Origin: Prevotella communis
GTDB lineage: Bacteria > Bacteroidota > Bacteroidia > Bacteroidales > Bacteroidaceae
Length of the DNA: 64,000 nucleotides
Reading direction: 5' to 3'
Assembly (NCBI RefSeq): GCF_022024115.1
Contig: NZ_CP091792.1
Location: 3,038,001-3,102,000, forward strand
Below the pieces are notes generated by a model. It was given only the letters and a program-made list of their open reading frames with translations, was not told where the DNA came from and did not search any database. Of this stretch, positions 28,035 to 35,860 are shown piece after piece. The position numbers and the translations under genes are program-made. Position 1 is the stretch's first letter; each line of letters begins with the position of its first letter.

Positions 28035-28058
28035 CGATCCTCTCTTCGAGCACACCTT

Positions 28059-29549
28059 TCACAGCGTCACCTCGACACCCAAACCAAGTACGCTGTTGGT
28101 ACGGGTAAAGCTATCCTTAATCAGCGGATTCTGCTGACTTACGCGGTCATAATTGGTATAGTTTGTCTGGAAGTAACCAGCCTTCAGCGTCACGTTGTCC
28201 GTAGCCCTGTAGCTCGTTCCAAAACCAATGCTGTAGCTGTTGACCACAAACGACATATCATTCATATAAGCATCAGTAAGTCCGTAGCGGGTCAGCTGTC
28301 CTCCCAAAGAAATCATGACGCGGTCGTTGACATCCCACTCAGCACCCAACAGATACTCGTTTGTATCGTGATCCAGCAAGTCCTGCGAGTTGTTATACCA
28401 TGTGGTGCTCTTATCGAAATAGTGGTGCCAACCAGCATTCAAACGAACCTCATCCATGGGGCTCCACATGACACCCAGCGCCAACTGCGCAGGCTGATCC
28501 TCGCGAATTTCCTCACCATCGCGGAACTTATTCACGGCAGCAATCTCGCTTGCCTGGTTCACCGTTGACTCGTTCTTCATGTGAATCTCGGTTTTGAACT
28601 CATACTTAGCGGCAAAGTTGAACTTACCCATCTTGTAGTCGACACCAACGATAGGTGCAACACCCACACTCCACTGATTACACAACAGGTTCACACCCTG
28701 AGAATACTTCTGCAAAGCACCAAGACTGGCCTTTGTACCTTCAAGTTGAGCCTTCTGGGCAACGAGTGCAGCATACTGAGGTGCAGCAGTAGCCTGAGCT
28801 GCCTCGTACTGAGCCATGCCAGCAACTACCTGCGTCAGGCTAGCATCTACCTTTGTCTCTGCGCCTTGCAGGAAACTACCGAAGTCAACATAGCCTCCAG
28901 CCGTATTCACCATGATATTGCTGATTTTAGCCTTGTAGGTAGCTGTGCCGTAGAGAACACGCAGACCACCATATACAGCTAGATTCTCGTTCACCTTATA
29001 GGCAGAACCCAACTGAAAACCAAAATAATACTGGCGTCCCTGCATATAGCCATCCATATCGTAGCCAGAAGCACCAAGCGGTTTCAGCTGATTAGCAATG
29101 GCACCTACCGTGCTCTCGAAAGAACCCAGACCGTCAGCATATTCACAAGCACCACCGCCGCCAGGTAGTGAGAAATTGAACTGCAAACTCCAGTTATTCT
29201 TATTCCATGCAGCTTGCAAAGAAGGCAGAAATGGTGCATCGGCCACGCCTTCAAAAATCTTAGAATCAGAACCGCCATTCTTCTTGCCCAAAGCCAGCAC
29301 AGGATTGGTAGAAGTGATGGTACGCGTCTGGTGAGCATATTGCCAGTTGAAACCCAAATGGAAACCTTCAGGAAGGAAAGCCACACCTGCGGGGTTACTA
29401 TAAACACCATCGAGGCCAATAGCTGCATCACGTGCAGGATTGCGCAAGAAGTCAATACTCTGGTTTGTGTTGGTTAAGATACCACCAGCCTGTGCTGTTG
29501 TGGCGGCTGCAGCCAGCATGATGCCAGCCAGAATTACTTTTGTTTTCAT
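28059..29549 (-). CDS. OmpP1/FadL family outer membrane transporter
   Basis: This is a 496-residue protein with a signal peptide (about 1-21, ending TTAQA). The N-terminal plug-like part has the family pattern of Asn-Pro repeats (NPARDAAIGLDGVYSNPAGVAFL), followed by alternating beta strands to a C-terminal strand ending LGLGVEVTL. FadL-type proteins carry hydrophobic compounds such as long-chain fatty acids across the outer membrane. A central Ala/Gln-rich segment (about 235-275) looks helical or coiled and is probably an extended loop. The ATG at 29549 is preferred over a TTG 15 bases earlier. The upstream region holds three spaced inverted repeats, suggesting regulated expression. Confidence 0.85.
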   Translation of the reverse strand: MKTKVILAGIMLAAAATTAQAGGILTNTNQSIDFLRNPARDAAIGLDGVYSNPAGVAFLPEGFHLGFNWQYAHQTRTITSTNPVLALGKKNGGSDSKIFEGVADAPFLPSLQAAWNKNNWSLQFNFSLPGGGGACEYADGLGSFESTVGAIANQLKPLGASGYDMDGYMQGRQYYFGFQLGSAYKVNENLAVYGGLRVLYGTATYKAKISNIMVNTAGGYVDFGSFLQGAETKVDASLTQVVAGMAQYEAAQATAAPQYAALVAQKAQLEGTKASLGALQKYSQGVNLLCNQWSVGVAPIVGVDYKMGKFNFAAKYEFKTEIHMKNESTVNQASEIAAVNKFRDGEEIREDQPAQLALGVMWSPMDEVRLNAGWHHYFDKSTTWYNNSQDLLDHDTNEYLLGAEWDVNDRVMISLGGQLTRYGLTDAYMNDMSFVVNSYSIGFGTSYRATDNVTLKAGYFQTNYTNYDRVSQQNPLIKDSFTRTNSVLGLGVEVTL

Positions 29550-29583
29550 ATCCTTTTTAAACAAATCTTAAAAAAATCGGCTG

Positions 29584-29591
29584 CAAAGGTA
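29584..29591 (-). promoter_or_regulatory. -7 box for the FadL-type gene
   Basis: TACCTTTG on the minus strand, 35 bases ahead of the ATG. At the expected -33 position (29612-29615) there is no TTTG; that site lies inside the first inverted repeat (29603-29625). Confidence 0.6.
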
Positions 29592-29602
29592 CGTTTGTTG
29601 TC

Positions 29603-29722
29603 GCACACAAAAGAAAAAAGTGTGCATATTTTAAACTTCATTAACCTAATAAACATTAAATCCTGCACAAACTATAGCAGTTTGTGCATGATTTAATTGC
29701 ACATTTAGTCCTTTTGGTGTGC
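29603..29722. promoter_or_regulatory. Array of three inverted repeats, GCACA-N13/14-TGTGC
   Basis: The arms lie at 29603-29607/29621-29625, 29665-29669/29683-29687 and 29699-29703/29718-29722, with spacers of 13, 13 and 14 bases. The middle one extends to TGCACAAAC...GTTTGTGCA. They sit upstream of the FadL-type promoter, and the first covers its -33 position. This fits operators for a dimeric regulator; transcript-end structures for the gene at 29730 are an alternative. Confidence 0.55.
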
Positions 29723-29729
29723 AAATTAT

Positions 29730-31784
29730 TCACTTTTTCATCTCCGGATAACTGATACGGGTATGATAGATAGTCTTCAATTTCTCAATCAAAACCGTCT
29801 TGGCATACTGGATATCGCGGAAGGTGATAGGACATTCATGGAAGAAACCGTCGTCCACCATACCGTCAATCAACTTATTCACCAGCTGACGAATGGTCTG
29901 TTCGGTATAGTCGGGCAACGAACGTGAAGCGGCCTCCACAGCATCAGCCATCATCAGGATAGCCTGTTCCTTGGTAAACGGATTAGGACCAGGATAAGTA
30001 AACAGAAGGTCGTCGACAGGCTGGTCAGGGAATTCATTCTTGTATTTGATATAGAAATACTTGGCCTTTCCCTGTCCGTGATGGGTGGCAATCAGGTCGC
30101 GAATCTGCACTGGGAGATTGTTCTCGTCAGCCAGTTTCAGTCCCTCTGTCACATGACTGATAATCATCTGGGCACTCTCAATATACGTCAACTGACTATG
30201 CGGACTGATACCACCCGACTGGTTCTCCGTGAAATAAATGGGATTCTGCATCTTGCCGATATCGTGGTAAAGGGCACCCGTACGAACCAGTTGCGGATTA
30301 CCACCAATCTTACGGGCAATCTCAGCGGCCAGATTACCCACCTGAATACTATGCTGGAACGTGCCAGGAGCCACCTCACTCATCCGGCGCAACAGCACCT
30401 TGTTCATATCACTCAACTCTATCAGCGTGATATCAGAGATAAAGCCGAAGAACTTTTCTATGAGGTAGAGCATGGGGTACGAACAGAACAGCACGATGCC
30501 GCTGATGGCCAGGAACACATATTCCCCGCCATCAATACTTGAGAAGTCATTATGACGAATCAGGAAGATACTCAGATTGGTCAGCATGGCCATCATCGTG
30601 GTGACGATAGCCGTCCAGAACAGTTGCGAACGACTTGACAACTCACGCAGAGAGAATACCGCCGTAAGACCAGCAGCCAGCTGAACAGCTATGAATTCCA
30701 GCGGTCGCTGCAGGATAGACGCACAAATCAGCACCACAGCAGCATGGGCCATCACAGCCGTACGTGAGTCCATAAACACACGGATAAAGATGGGCACAAT
30801 GGCAAATGGCAGGATATAGACATGCAACAGCGAATGATCTACCATCAAGGAAGCCAGTACCGTAGCCAAAATCACCAATGTGTACATCATCGCAATATGA
30901 CGGGTGTGCTCAAAGAAATCCTTCCTATAGAGTGTCAGATAGATGGTAAACATCGAAATGATGATGAGCACGAACAGCGCCTCACCGATAATCATCGAGG
31001 CGAAAGTCGAGTTCGACTGGTCACGGCGTTCCAGTTCTTTCTGATATGATTCTATCACCTGAAGGATTTCAGGCGTTACCACCTCACCCTGATTCACGAT
31101 TTTCTGACCACTCTGTACCACCCCACTTGCCAGCGGAATGCTGTTCAGCAGTTCCAGGCGTGCCGCCTCACTCCGGTCTTCGTCATAGGTCAGATTGGGC
31201 AACAGGAACTCATTCAGGTCCAACTGTGCCAGCAATGTATGATAAATCTGCAACGACGGCGTATTCAGCAGTTCTTCATAGGCCTCTCGTGGCGTATAGA
31301 CTTGTGAGATATTGATGACCGACACCTCCCTATCATCGATACGACGCAGGTTCTTCATCGTATCCGTCTCAAGTTCAAGCGGTTTCTTCGTATCCACGAT
31401 ACCCTTTTCATAGAGCATATCGAAAGGAGTCAGCACCAGTCGCAGGAAGTCTGAGCCTAGTTCCGGATGTTTCTGCCAGATAAAATGCGAGAGGGCCGTT
31501 CTTTGCTGCTCAGCCACCGATGCGCTGTAGATGTAATAAGGCTCGAAATCCCGCATCACCTGTTCGCGTTCATGCTTCACGACACTGTCACTCTTATAGA
31601 CAGGGAAATCAAAAGTTGCCGTCAGGTCACTGTAAAGCCACACCTTGTCGACCTCCATCTTGAAATTGGGCTTATTATCGCGTGGCATGAACCATACGAT
31701 GACGGCCACCGTACACAACACCAAGGCCACACGCAGCGCAATATCACGCCAGGTCAGGTCTGTTTTTATGTCGAATTTACTCAT
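29730..31784 (-). CDS. 7TM-HD family phosphohydrolase (PgpH-like, probable c-di-AMP phosphodiesterase)
   Basis: This is a 684-residue protein when started at the ATG at 31784. A membrane anchor (about 15-33) is followed by an extracytoplasmic 7TMR-HDED-type domain (about 40-255), a block of seven membrane segments (about 262-445) and a cytoplasmic HD domain (about 470-640). HD residues seen include His478 (FQHS), His507-Asp508 (YHDIGK), His544, His568-His569 (THHG) and Asp613. Proteins of this architecture such as Listeria PgpH hydrolyse c-di-AMP to pApA; that activity is inferred here. The DHH phosphoesterase at 53971 could take the next step. Transcribed divergently from gltX. Confidence 0.88.
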   Translation of the reverse strand: MSKFDIKTDLTWRDIALRVALVLCTVAVIVWFMPRDNKPNFKMEVDKVWLYSDLTATFDFPVYKSDSVVKHEREQVMRDFEPYYIYSASVAEQQRTALSHFIWQKHPELGSDFLRLVLTPFDMLYEKGIVDTKKPLELETDTMKNLRRIDDREVSVINISQVYTPREAYEELLNTPSLQIYHTLLAQLDLNEFLLPNLTYDEDRSEAARLELLNSIPLASGVVQSGQKIVNQGEVVTPEILQVIESYQKELERRDQSNSTFASMIIGEALFVLIIISMFTIYLTLYRKDFFEHTRHIAMMYTLVILATVLASLMVDHSLLHVYILPFAIVPIFIRVFMDSRTAVMAHAAVVLICASILQRPLEFIAVQLAAGLTAVFSLRELSSRSQLFWTAIVTTMMAMLTNLSIFLIRHNDFSSIDGGEYVFLAISGIVLFCSYPMLYLIEKFFGFISDITLIELSDMNKVLLRRMSEVAPGTFQHSIQVGNLAAEIARKIGGNPQLVRTGALYHDIGKMQNPIYFTENQSGGISPHSQLTYIESAQMIISHVTEGLKLADENNLPVQIRDLIATHHGQGKAKYFYIKYKNEFPDQPVDDLLFTYPGPNPFTKEQAILMMADAVEAASRSLPDYTEQTIRQLVNKLIDGMVDDGFFHECPITFRDIQYAKTVLIEKLKTIYHTRISYPEMKK

Positions 31785-31803
31785 ATCACATCTAATTTGG
31801 TGG

Positions 31804-31811
31804 CAAAGATA
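31804..31811 (-). promoter_or_regulatory. -7 box for the 7TM-HD gene
   Basis: TATCTTTG on the minus strand, 20 bases ahead of the ATG at 31784. No TTTG at -33; the region upstream is a simple-sequence tract. Confidence 0.5.
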
Positions 31812-31816
31812 CAAAT

Positions 31817-31852
31817 AATTCCTAATTCTTAATTCTTTATTCTTAATTTTTT
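31817..31852. repeat. Intergenic simple-sequence tract
   Basis: Degenerate AATTCTTAATTCTTTATTC repeats between the divergent 7TM-HD and gltX promoters. Confidence 0.6.
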
Positions 31853-31854
31853 CG

Positions 31855-31862
31855 TACCTTTG
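31855..31862 (+). promoter_or_regulatory. -7 box for gltX
   Basis: TACCTTTG followed by CACCC, 30 bases before the gltX ATG. The -33 position is in the AT-rich tract and lacks TTTG. Confidence 0.55.
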
Positions 31863-31891
31863 CACCCAAATTTGTATAATAATAAGGTATA

Positions 31892-33454
31892 ATGACTGAA
31901 AGAAAAGTAAGGGTGCGCTTCGCACCGAGTCCTACAGGACCCCTACATATTGGCGGTGTGCGTACCGCTTTGTACAACTATCTCTTCGCCAAGCAGCACG
32001 GCGGCGACCTGGTGTTCCGTATTGAGGACACCGACTCTACACGCTTCGTGCCAGGTGCCGAAGACTATATCATCGAGGCCTTCAACTGGCTGGGTATCAA
32101 GTTCGACGAGGGTGTATCATTTGGTGGCAACTACGGTCCCTATCGTCAGAGCGAGCGTCGCGATATCTACAAGAAATACGTGCAGCAGTTGCTCGACAAC
32201 GGCAAGGCCTATATTGCTTTCGACACACCAGAGGAACTGGATGCCAAGCGCAAGGAGATAGAGAACTTCCAATATGACAACAAGACACGCGGTCAGATGC
32301 GCAACTCACTGACACTGAGCAAGGAAGAGGTAGACCAACTGATTGCTGAGGGTAAGCAGTACGTCGTGCGCTTCAAGATTGACGCCGGCGAAGAGGTGCT
32401 GGTCGACGACCTGATTCGTGGTGAAGTGCGCGTAAAGAGCGATATCCTCGACGACAAGGTGCTCTATAAGAGTGCTGACCAGCTGCCCACCTACCACCTG
32501 GCCAACATCGTGGACGACCATCTGATGGAGATCACCCACGTGATCCGCGGTGAGGAGTGGTTGCCCTCTGCCCCACTCCACGTGTTGCTCTACAGAGCTT
32601 TCGGCTGGGAAGATACCATGCCCCGCTTCGCCCACCTGCCTCTGCTGCTGAAGCCCATTGGCAACGGCAAGCTCTCAAAGCGCGATGGCGACAAACTGGG
32701 TTTCCCTGTATTCCCACTGGAATGGCACGACCCCAAGACTGGCGATATCAGCAGTGGCTACCGTGAGAAGGGCTATCTGCCCCAGGCCGTTATCAACTTC
32801 CTTGCCCTGCTGGGCTGGAGTCCCGGCAACGACCAGGAACTGATGACACTCGAAGAGATGGTCAACCTTTTCGACCTTTCAAAATGTTCAAAGAGCGGTG
32901 CCAAGTTCGACCATATCAAGGCTGAATGGTTCAACCACCAGTACCTCCTTCGTCAGGCAGATGCTGACTGGTGTCCCGCTTTCGACAAGATCCTGAAGGA
33001 GAATGGCATTGAGGCCACTGCCGAGCAGGAAGCCGAGGTTGTGAGAATGATGAAGACAAAGGTGGTTGAGGTTGTCAACAACGACGGCACCAAGCGCAAG
33101 CGTAACATCTCGTTCGCCAGCGACCTGTGGCCCCTGACGAAATTCTTCTTCGTGGCTCCCACCGAGTTTGACCGCGAAGGCGACAAGTTCATCCGCAAGA
33201 ACTGGAACGAGAACACGGCCGGCCAAATGCGCCAGATGACGGATGTGCTGGAGACCATCACCGACTGGAACGTGGAAGGTCTGAAAGCCGTTATCGACCC
33301 TTGGGCTGAACAAGCGGGCATCAAGCCCTGGAACGCATGGCGTATCGCCCTCGTTGGCGCCGGACAGGGTCCCGACATGTATGAGTTGGCTGCCTTCCTC
33401 GGTAAGGAAGAAACGATTCGCAGAACACGTAAAGCAATTGAGGTACTGGGCTAA
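31892..33454 (+). CDS. gltX: Glutamyl-tRNA synthetase
   Basis: A 520-residue class I synthetase that charges tRNA-Glu with glutamate in the cytoplasm. The HIGH-type motif is [11 protein letters not shown] (His19), the KMSKS-type motif is KLSKR at 260-264, and IEDTDSTR (about 44-51) matches the family. The C-terminal anticodon-binding domain is complete (ending [11 protein letters not shown]). The stop codon overlaps the waaA start (TAATG), so the two are translationally coupled. Length is typical for Bacteroidetes GltX. Confidence 0.97.
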   Translation: MTERKVRVRFAPSPTGPLHIGGVRTALYNYLFAKQHGGDLVFRIEDTDSTRFVPGAEDYIIEAFNWLGIKFDEGVSFGGNYGPYRQSERRDIYKKYVQQLLDNGKAYIAFDTPEELDAKRKEIENFQYDNKTRGQMRNSLTLSKEEVDQLIAEGKQYVVRFKIDAGEEVLVDDLIRGEVRVKSDILDDKVLYKSADQLPTYHLANIVDDHLMEITHVIRGEEWLPSAPLHVLLYRAFGWEDTMPRFAHLPLLLKPIGNGKLSKRDGDKLGFPVFPLEWHDPKTGDISSGYREKGYLPQAVINFLALLGWSPGNDQELMTLEEMVNLFDLSKCSKSGAKFDHIKAEWFNHQYLLRQADADWCPAFDKILKENGIEATAEQEAEVVRMMKTKVVEVVNNDGTKRKRNISFASDLWPLTKFFFVAPTEFDREGDKFIRKNWNENTAGQMRQMTDVLETITDWNVEGLKAVIDPWAEQAGIKPWNAWRIALVGAGQGPDMYELAAFLGKEETIRRTRKAIEVLG

Positions 33455-34680
33455 TGTATAATCTAGCAATATATCTCTATCTGCTCGGAGTGGCTGTCTA
33501 CAGTCGCTTCAACGAGAAAGTACGGAAGATGTGGCGCGGTGAGCGCGACGCCTTCCGCATTCTCCGTGAGCAGGTAGATCCAAACGCCCGCTACGTATGG
33601 TTCCACGCAGCATCACTCGGTGAGTTCGAGCAAGGTCGTCCACTGATGGAACAGATGAAGCGCGAGCATCCTGACATCAAAATTCTGCTCACCTTCTTCT
33701 CGCCTTCAGGCTACGAGGTGCGCAAGAATTACGAGGGAGCCGACATTATCTGCTACCTGCCACTCGACACCATCACCAACGCACGCCGCTTCCTGCGCAC
33801 CGTACGTCCTGAGATGGCTTTCTTCATCAAGTACGAATTCTGGTACAACTACCTGCATATCCTGAAGCATCGTAACGTACCCGTATATAGCGTATCCAGC
33901 ATTTTCCGCGACGGACAGGTATTCTTCCGCTGGTACGGTCGTCAGTACGGCAAGGTACTGAAATGCTTCACCCATTTCTACGTACAGAACGAGAAGAGCA
34001 AGGAGCTCCTCAATAAGATAGGTCTCAACAACGTGACCATCACTGGCGACACCCGTTTCGACCGTGTGCTCCAGATCAAGGAGCAGGCTAAGCAACTGCC
34101 TGTCATTGAACAGTTCACCAAGGGACAGAAAGTATTCATTGCCGGTAGCAGCTGGCAACCCGATGAAGACATATTCATCAAGTACTTCAATGAGCATCGC
34201 GACTGGAAACTGGTCATCGCCCCACACGTTATCGGCGAGGATCATCTGCAGCAGATAGAAAAACTGCTGGAAGGCAGGAAGGTTGTGAGATATACCGATG
34301 TTTCTGAGAACTCAAAGGATTTGGAAAACGCAGAGGCTCTGATTATCAACTGCTTCGGACTTCTGTCGAGCATCTACAACTATGCCGGCGTGACCTATGT
34401 TGGCGGTGGTTTCGGCGTAGGTATCCACAACACGCTGGAAGCAGCCGTATGGGATGTACCCGTTATCTTCGGACCCAACAACAAGAAATTCCACGAGGCC
34501 CAGGGCCTGAAAACCTGCGAAGGTGGTTTCGAGATTACCAACTACGAGGATTTTGAACGCCTGATGAACCATTTTGAGAGTGATGCCGACTACCTGAAGA
34601 ACGCAGGTCAGCAGGCTGGCAACTACGTCAAACAGTTGTCTGGCGCCACCAAGCGCATTCTTTCTGATGTTAAACTATAA
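33454..34680 (+). CDS. waaA: 3-deoxy-D-manno-octulosonic acid (Kdo) transferase
   Basis: This 408-residue GT30 glycosyltransferase transfers Kdo from CMP-Kdo to lipid IVA, the first step of LPS inner core synthesis at the inner face of the cytoplasmic membrane. It has an N-terminal membrane anchor (about 1-18), the N-lobe motif FHAASLGEFEQGRPLM with the catalytic Glu, and the C-lobe sequences AGSSWQPDED and YVGGGFGVGIHNTLEAAVW, typical of KdtA/WaaA. It overlaps gltX by one base, and a small FMN-binding protein gene follows 16 bases after its stop. Confidence 0.95.
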   Translation: MYNLAIYLYLLGVAVYSRFNEKVRKMWRGERDAFRILREQVDPNARYVWFHAASLGEFEQGRPLMEQMKREHPDIKILLTFFSPSGYEVRKNYEGADIICYLPLDTITNARRFLRTVRPEMAFFIKYEFWYNYLHILKHRNVPVYSVSSIFRDGQVFFRWYGRQYGKVLKCFTHFYVQNEKSKELLNKIGLNNVTITGDTRFDRVLQIKEQAKQLPVIEQFTKGQKVFIAGSSWQPDEDIFIKYFNEHRDWKLVIAPHVIGEDHLQQIEKLLEGRKVVRYTDVSENSKDLENAEALIINCFGLLSSIYNYAGVTYVGGGFGVGIHNTLEAAVWDVPVIFGPNNKKFHEAQGLKTCEGGFEITNYEDFERLMNHFESDADYLKNAGQQAGNYVKQLSGATKRILSDVKL

Positions 34681-34696
34681 GACTAAACTTTATAAG

Positions 34697-35089
34697 ATGA
34701 AAAAGATTGCTTTGATTTGTGCAGCCGCAGCTGCCGTGGTACTGCTGAGCAGCGCCAAGAAAGACGATGGCATCATGACCAAGGAGAATGGCGCCTATGT
34801 CATCAACACCACCGAACTCGGAAAACAGGTGGATGGCTACGTAGGTCCTACCCCTTTGAAAGTGTATATCCGCAAGAACAAGATTGAGAAGATAGAATTC
34901 CTGCCCAATCAGGAAACGCCCAAATACTGGAATGCCTGCAAGAAGCACCTGCAGAACAAATGGGATGGAATGAAGGTATCTGAAGCCAAGAAGACCGAGG
35001 TCGACGGACGCACAGGTGCCACCTTCTCAAGTAACGCCGTCAAGAAGAACGTAAAACTCGCTATTGAGTATTACGAGAAGAATAAATAA
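34697..35089 (+). CDS. Small exported FMN-binding domain protein
   Basis: This is a 130-residue protein with a signal peptide (about 1-20, ending LLSSA). The rest is one FMN_bind-like domain. The motif DGRTGATFSS at 103-112 fits the D-x-x-S/T-G-A-T/S sequence to which ApbE attaches FMN, predicting covalent flavin on Thr109. It would act outside the cytoplasmic membrane as an electron carrier. The ApbE-family gene at 62208 could supply the modification. The start (ATG, 34697) gives the signal peptide; an in-frame codon inside waaA is rejected. Probably co-transcribed with gltX and waaA. Confidence 0.75.
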   Translation: MKKIALICAAAAAVVLLSSAKKDDGIMTKENGAYVINTTELGKQVDGYVGPTPLKVYIRKNKIEKIEFLPNQETPKYWNACKKHLQNKWDGMKVSEAKKTEVDGRTGATFSSNAVKKNVKLAIEYYEKNK

Positions 35090-35098
35090 AGATATGAA

Positions 35099-35602
35099 TT
35101 AAGATTTAAGATACTCTTTAGCATACTCCACGTAGTGGGCTGCATTATCAGTCTGTCCAGGACGTGTAGGCTTCAGATATTTCGCAGGAACACCGCCCCA
35201 TATCTCGTGAGGCGGTATTTTTGTATTCTGAAGCACCAGGGCACCAGCAGCCACAATAGCCCCCTCACCAATCTCACAGCCATCCAGCAACGTGGAACCC
35301 ATGCCTATCAGCGCACCATCGTGGATGGTACAGGCATGAACGGTGACATTATGTCCGATAGTGACATCACTGCCGATATGCGTAGGACCCGTGTCATGCG
35401 TCACATGTACACAACTGCCGTCCTGCACATTCGTACGGTCACCAATCGTGATAGGAGCCACATCACCCCTCACCACGGCGTTAAACCACACTGAGCACTG
35501 ATCACCCATTGTCACATCGCCTACAATCGTAGCGTTCTCACTGAAATAGCAGTCTTTTCCCCACTTTGGAGAAAGTCCCTTGTAAGATTTGATTAAAGCC
35601 AT
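35099..35602 (-). CDS. Gamma-carbonic anhydrase family hexapeptide-repeat protein
   Basis: This is a 167-residue left-handed beta-helix protein of the gamma-CA/YrdA/PaaY type. Hexapeptide repeats run through about 20-130 (NATIVGDVTMGDQCSVWFNA), with candidate zinc ligands His66 (SCVHV), His84 (TIGHN) and His89 (VHAC). GGVPAKYLKP is the typical C-terminal motif. Homologues may hydrate CO2 or have other acyl/hydrolase roles; catalysis is not certain. The ATG at 35602 (MALIKSYKG) is preferred to an upstream in-frame codon. Confidence 0.9.
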   Translation of the reverse strand: MALIKSYKGLSPKWGKDCYFSENATIVGDVTMGDQCSVWFNAVVRGDVAPITIGDRTNVQDGSCVHVTHDTGPTHIGSDVTIGHNVTVHACTIHDGALIGMGSTLLDGCEIGEGAIVAAGALVLQNTKIPPHEIWGGVPAKYLKPTRPGQTDNAAHYVEYAKEYLKS

Positions 35603-35662
35603 ACCACCAAAAAGCAAAAATCCCTTGTAAATACTAGATTCACAAGGGACTTCAAAATGTTT

Positions 35663-35750
35663 TGGCGGAGAGAGAGGGATTCGAACCCCCGGTGCCTCTC
35701 AGCACGGCGGTTTTCAAGACCGCTGTAATCGACCACTCTACCATCTCTCC
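35663..35750 (-). tRNA. tRNA-Ser (anticodon TGA)
   Basis: On the minus strand the acceptor GGAGAGA pairs with TCTCTCC, followed by a G discriminator and an encoded CCA. The anticodon stem-loop is GCGGTCTTGAAAACCGC with TGA at 35714-35716. A long variable arm, as in serine tRNAs, precedes GGGTTCGAATCCC in the T arm. It has its own consensus promoter. Confidence 0.97.
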
Positions 35751-35777
35751 AGTGCTCGAACTGCATCAAAGCGGGTG

Positions 35778-35809
35778 CAAAGGTACGGGTATTTTTTCAA
35801 ACTTGCAAA
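35778..35809 (-). promoter_or_regulatory. Promoter of tRNA-Ser
   Basis: On the minus strand TTTG (35806-35809), a 20-base gap, TACCTTTG (35778-35785), then CACCCGC. It diverges from the mutS2 promoter, whose -33 box begins 16 bases away. Confidence 0.75.
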
Positions 35810-35824
35810 TTTTTCGAGCACTTT

Positions 35825-35856
35825 TTTGCAAAATAGATGTAAAATGATTAATTTTG
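35825..35856 (+). promoter_or_regulatory. Promoter of mutS2 ending 4 bases before its ATG
   Basis: TTTG (35825-35828), 20 bases, TAATTTTG (35849-35856), then CAGC and the mutS2 ATG at 35861. Spacing and boxes are consensus. The expected transcription start would fall at or next to the start codon. Confidence 0.7.
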
Positions 35857-35860
35857 CAGC

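Noticed and set aside
31785..31925. Longer N terminus for the 7TM-HD protein
   Set aside because: It would cross its own promoter box and overlap gltX; the ATG at 31784 directly precedes the conserved N-terminal membrane segment.
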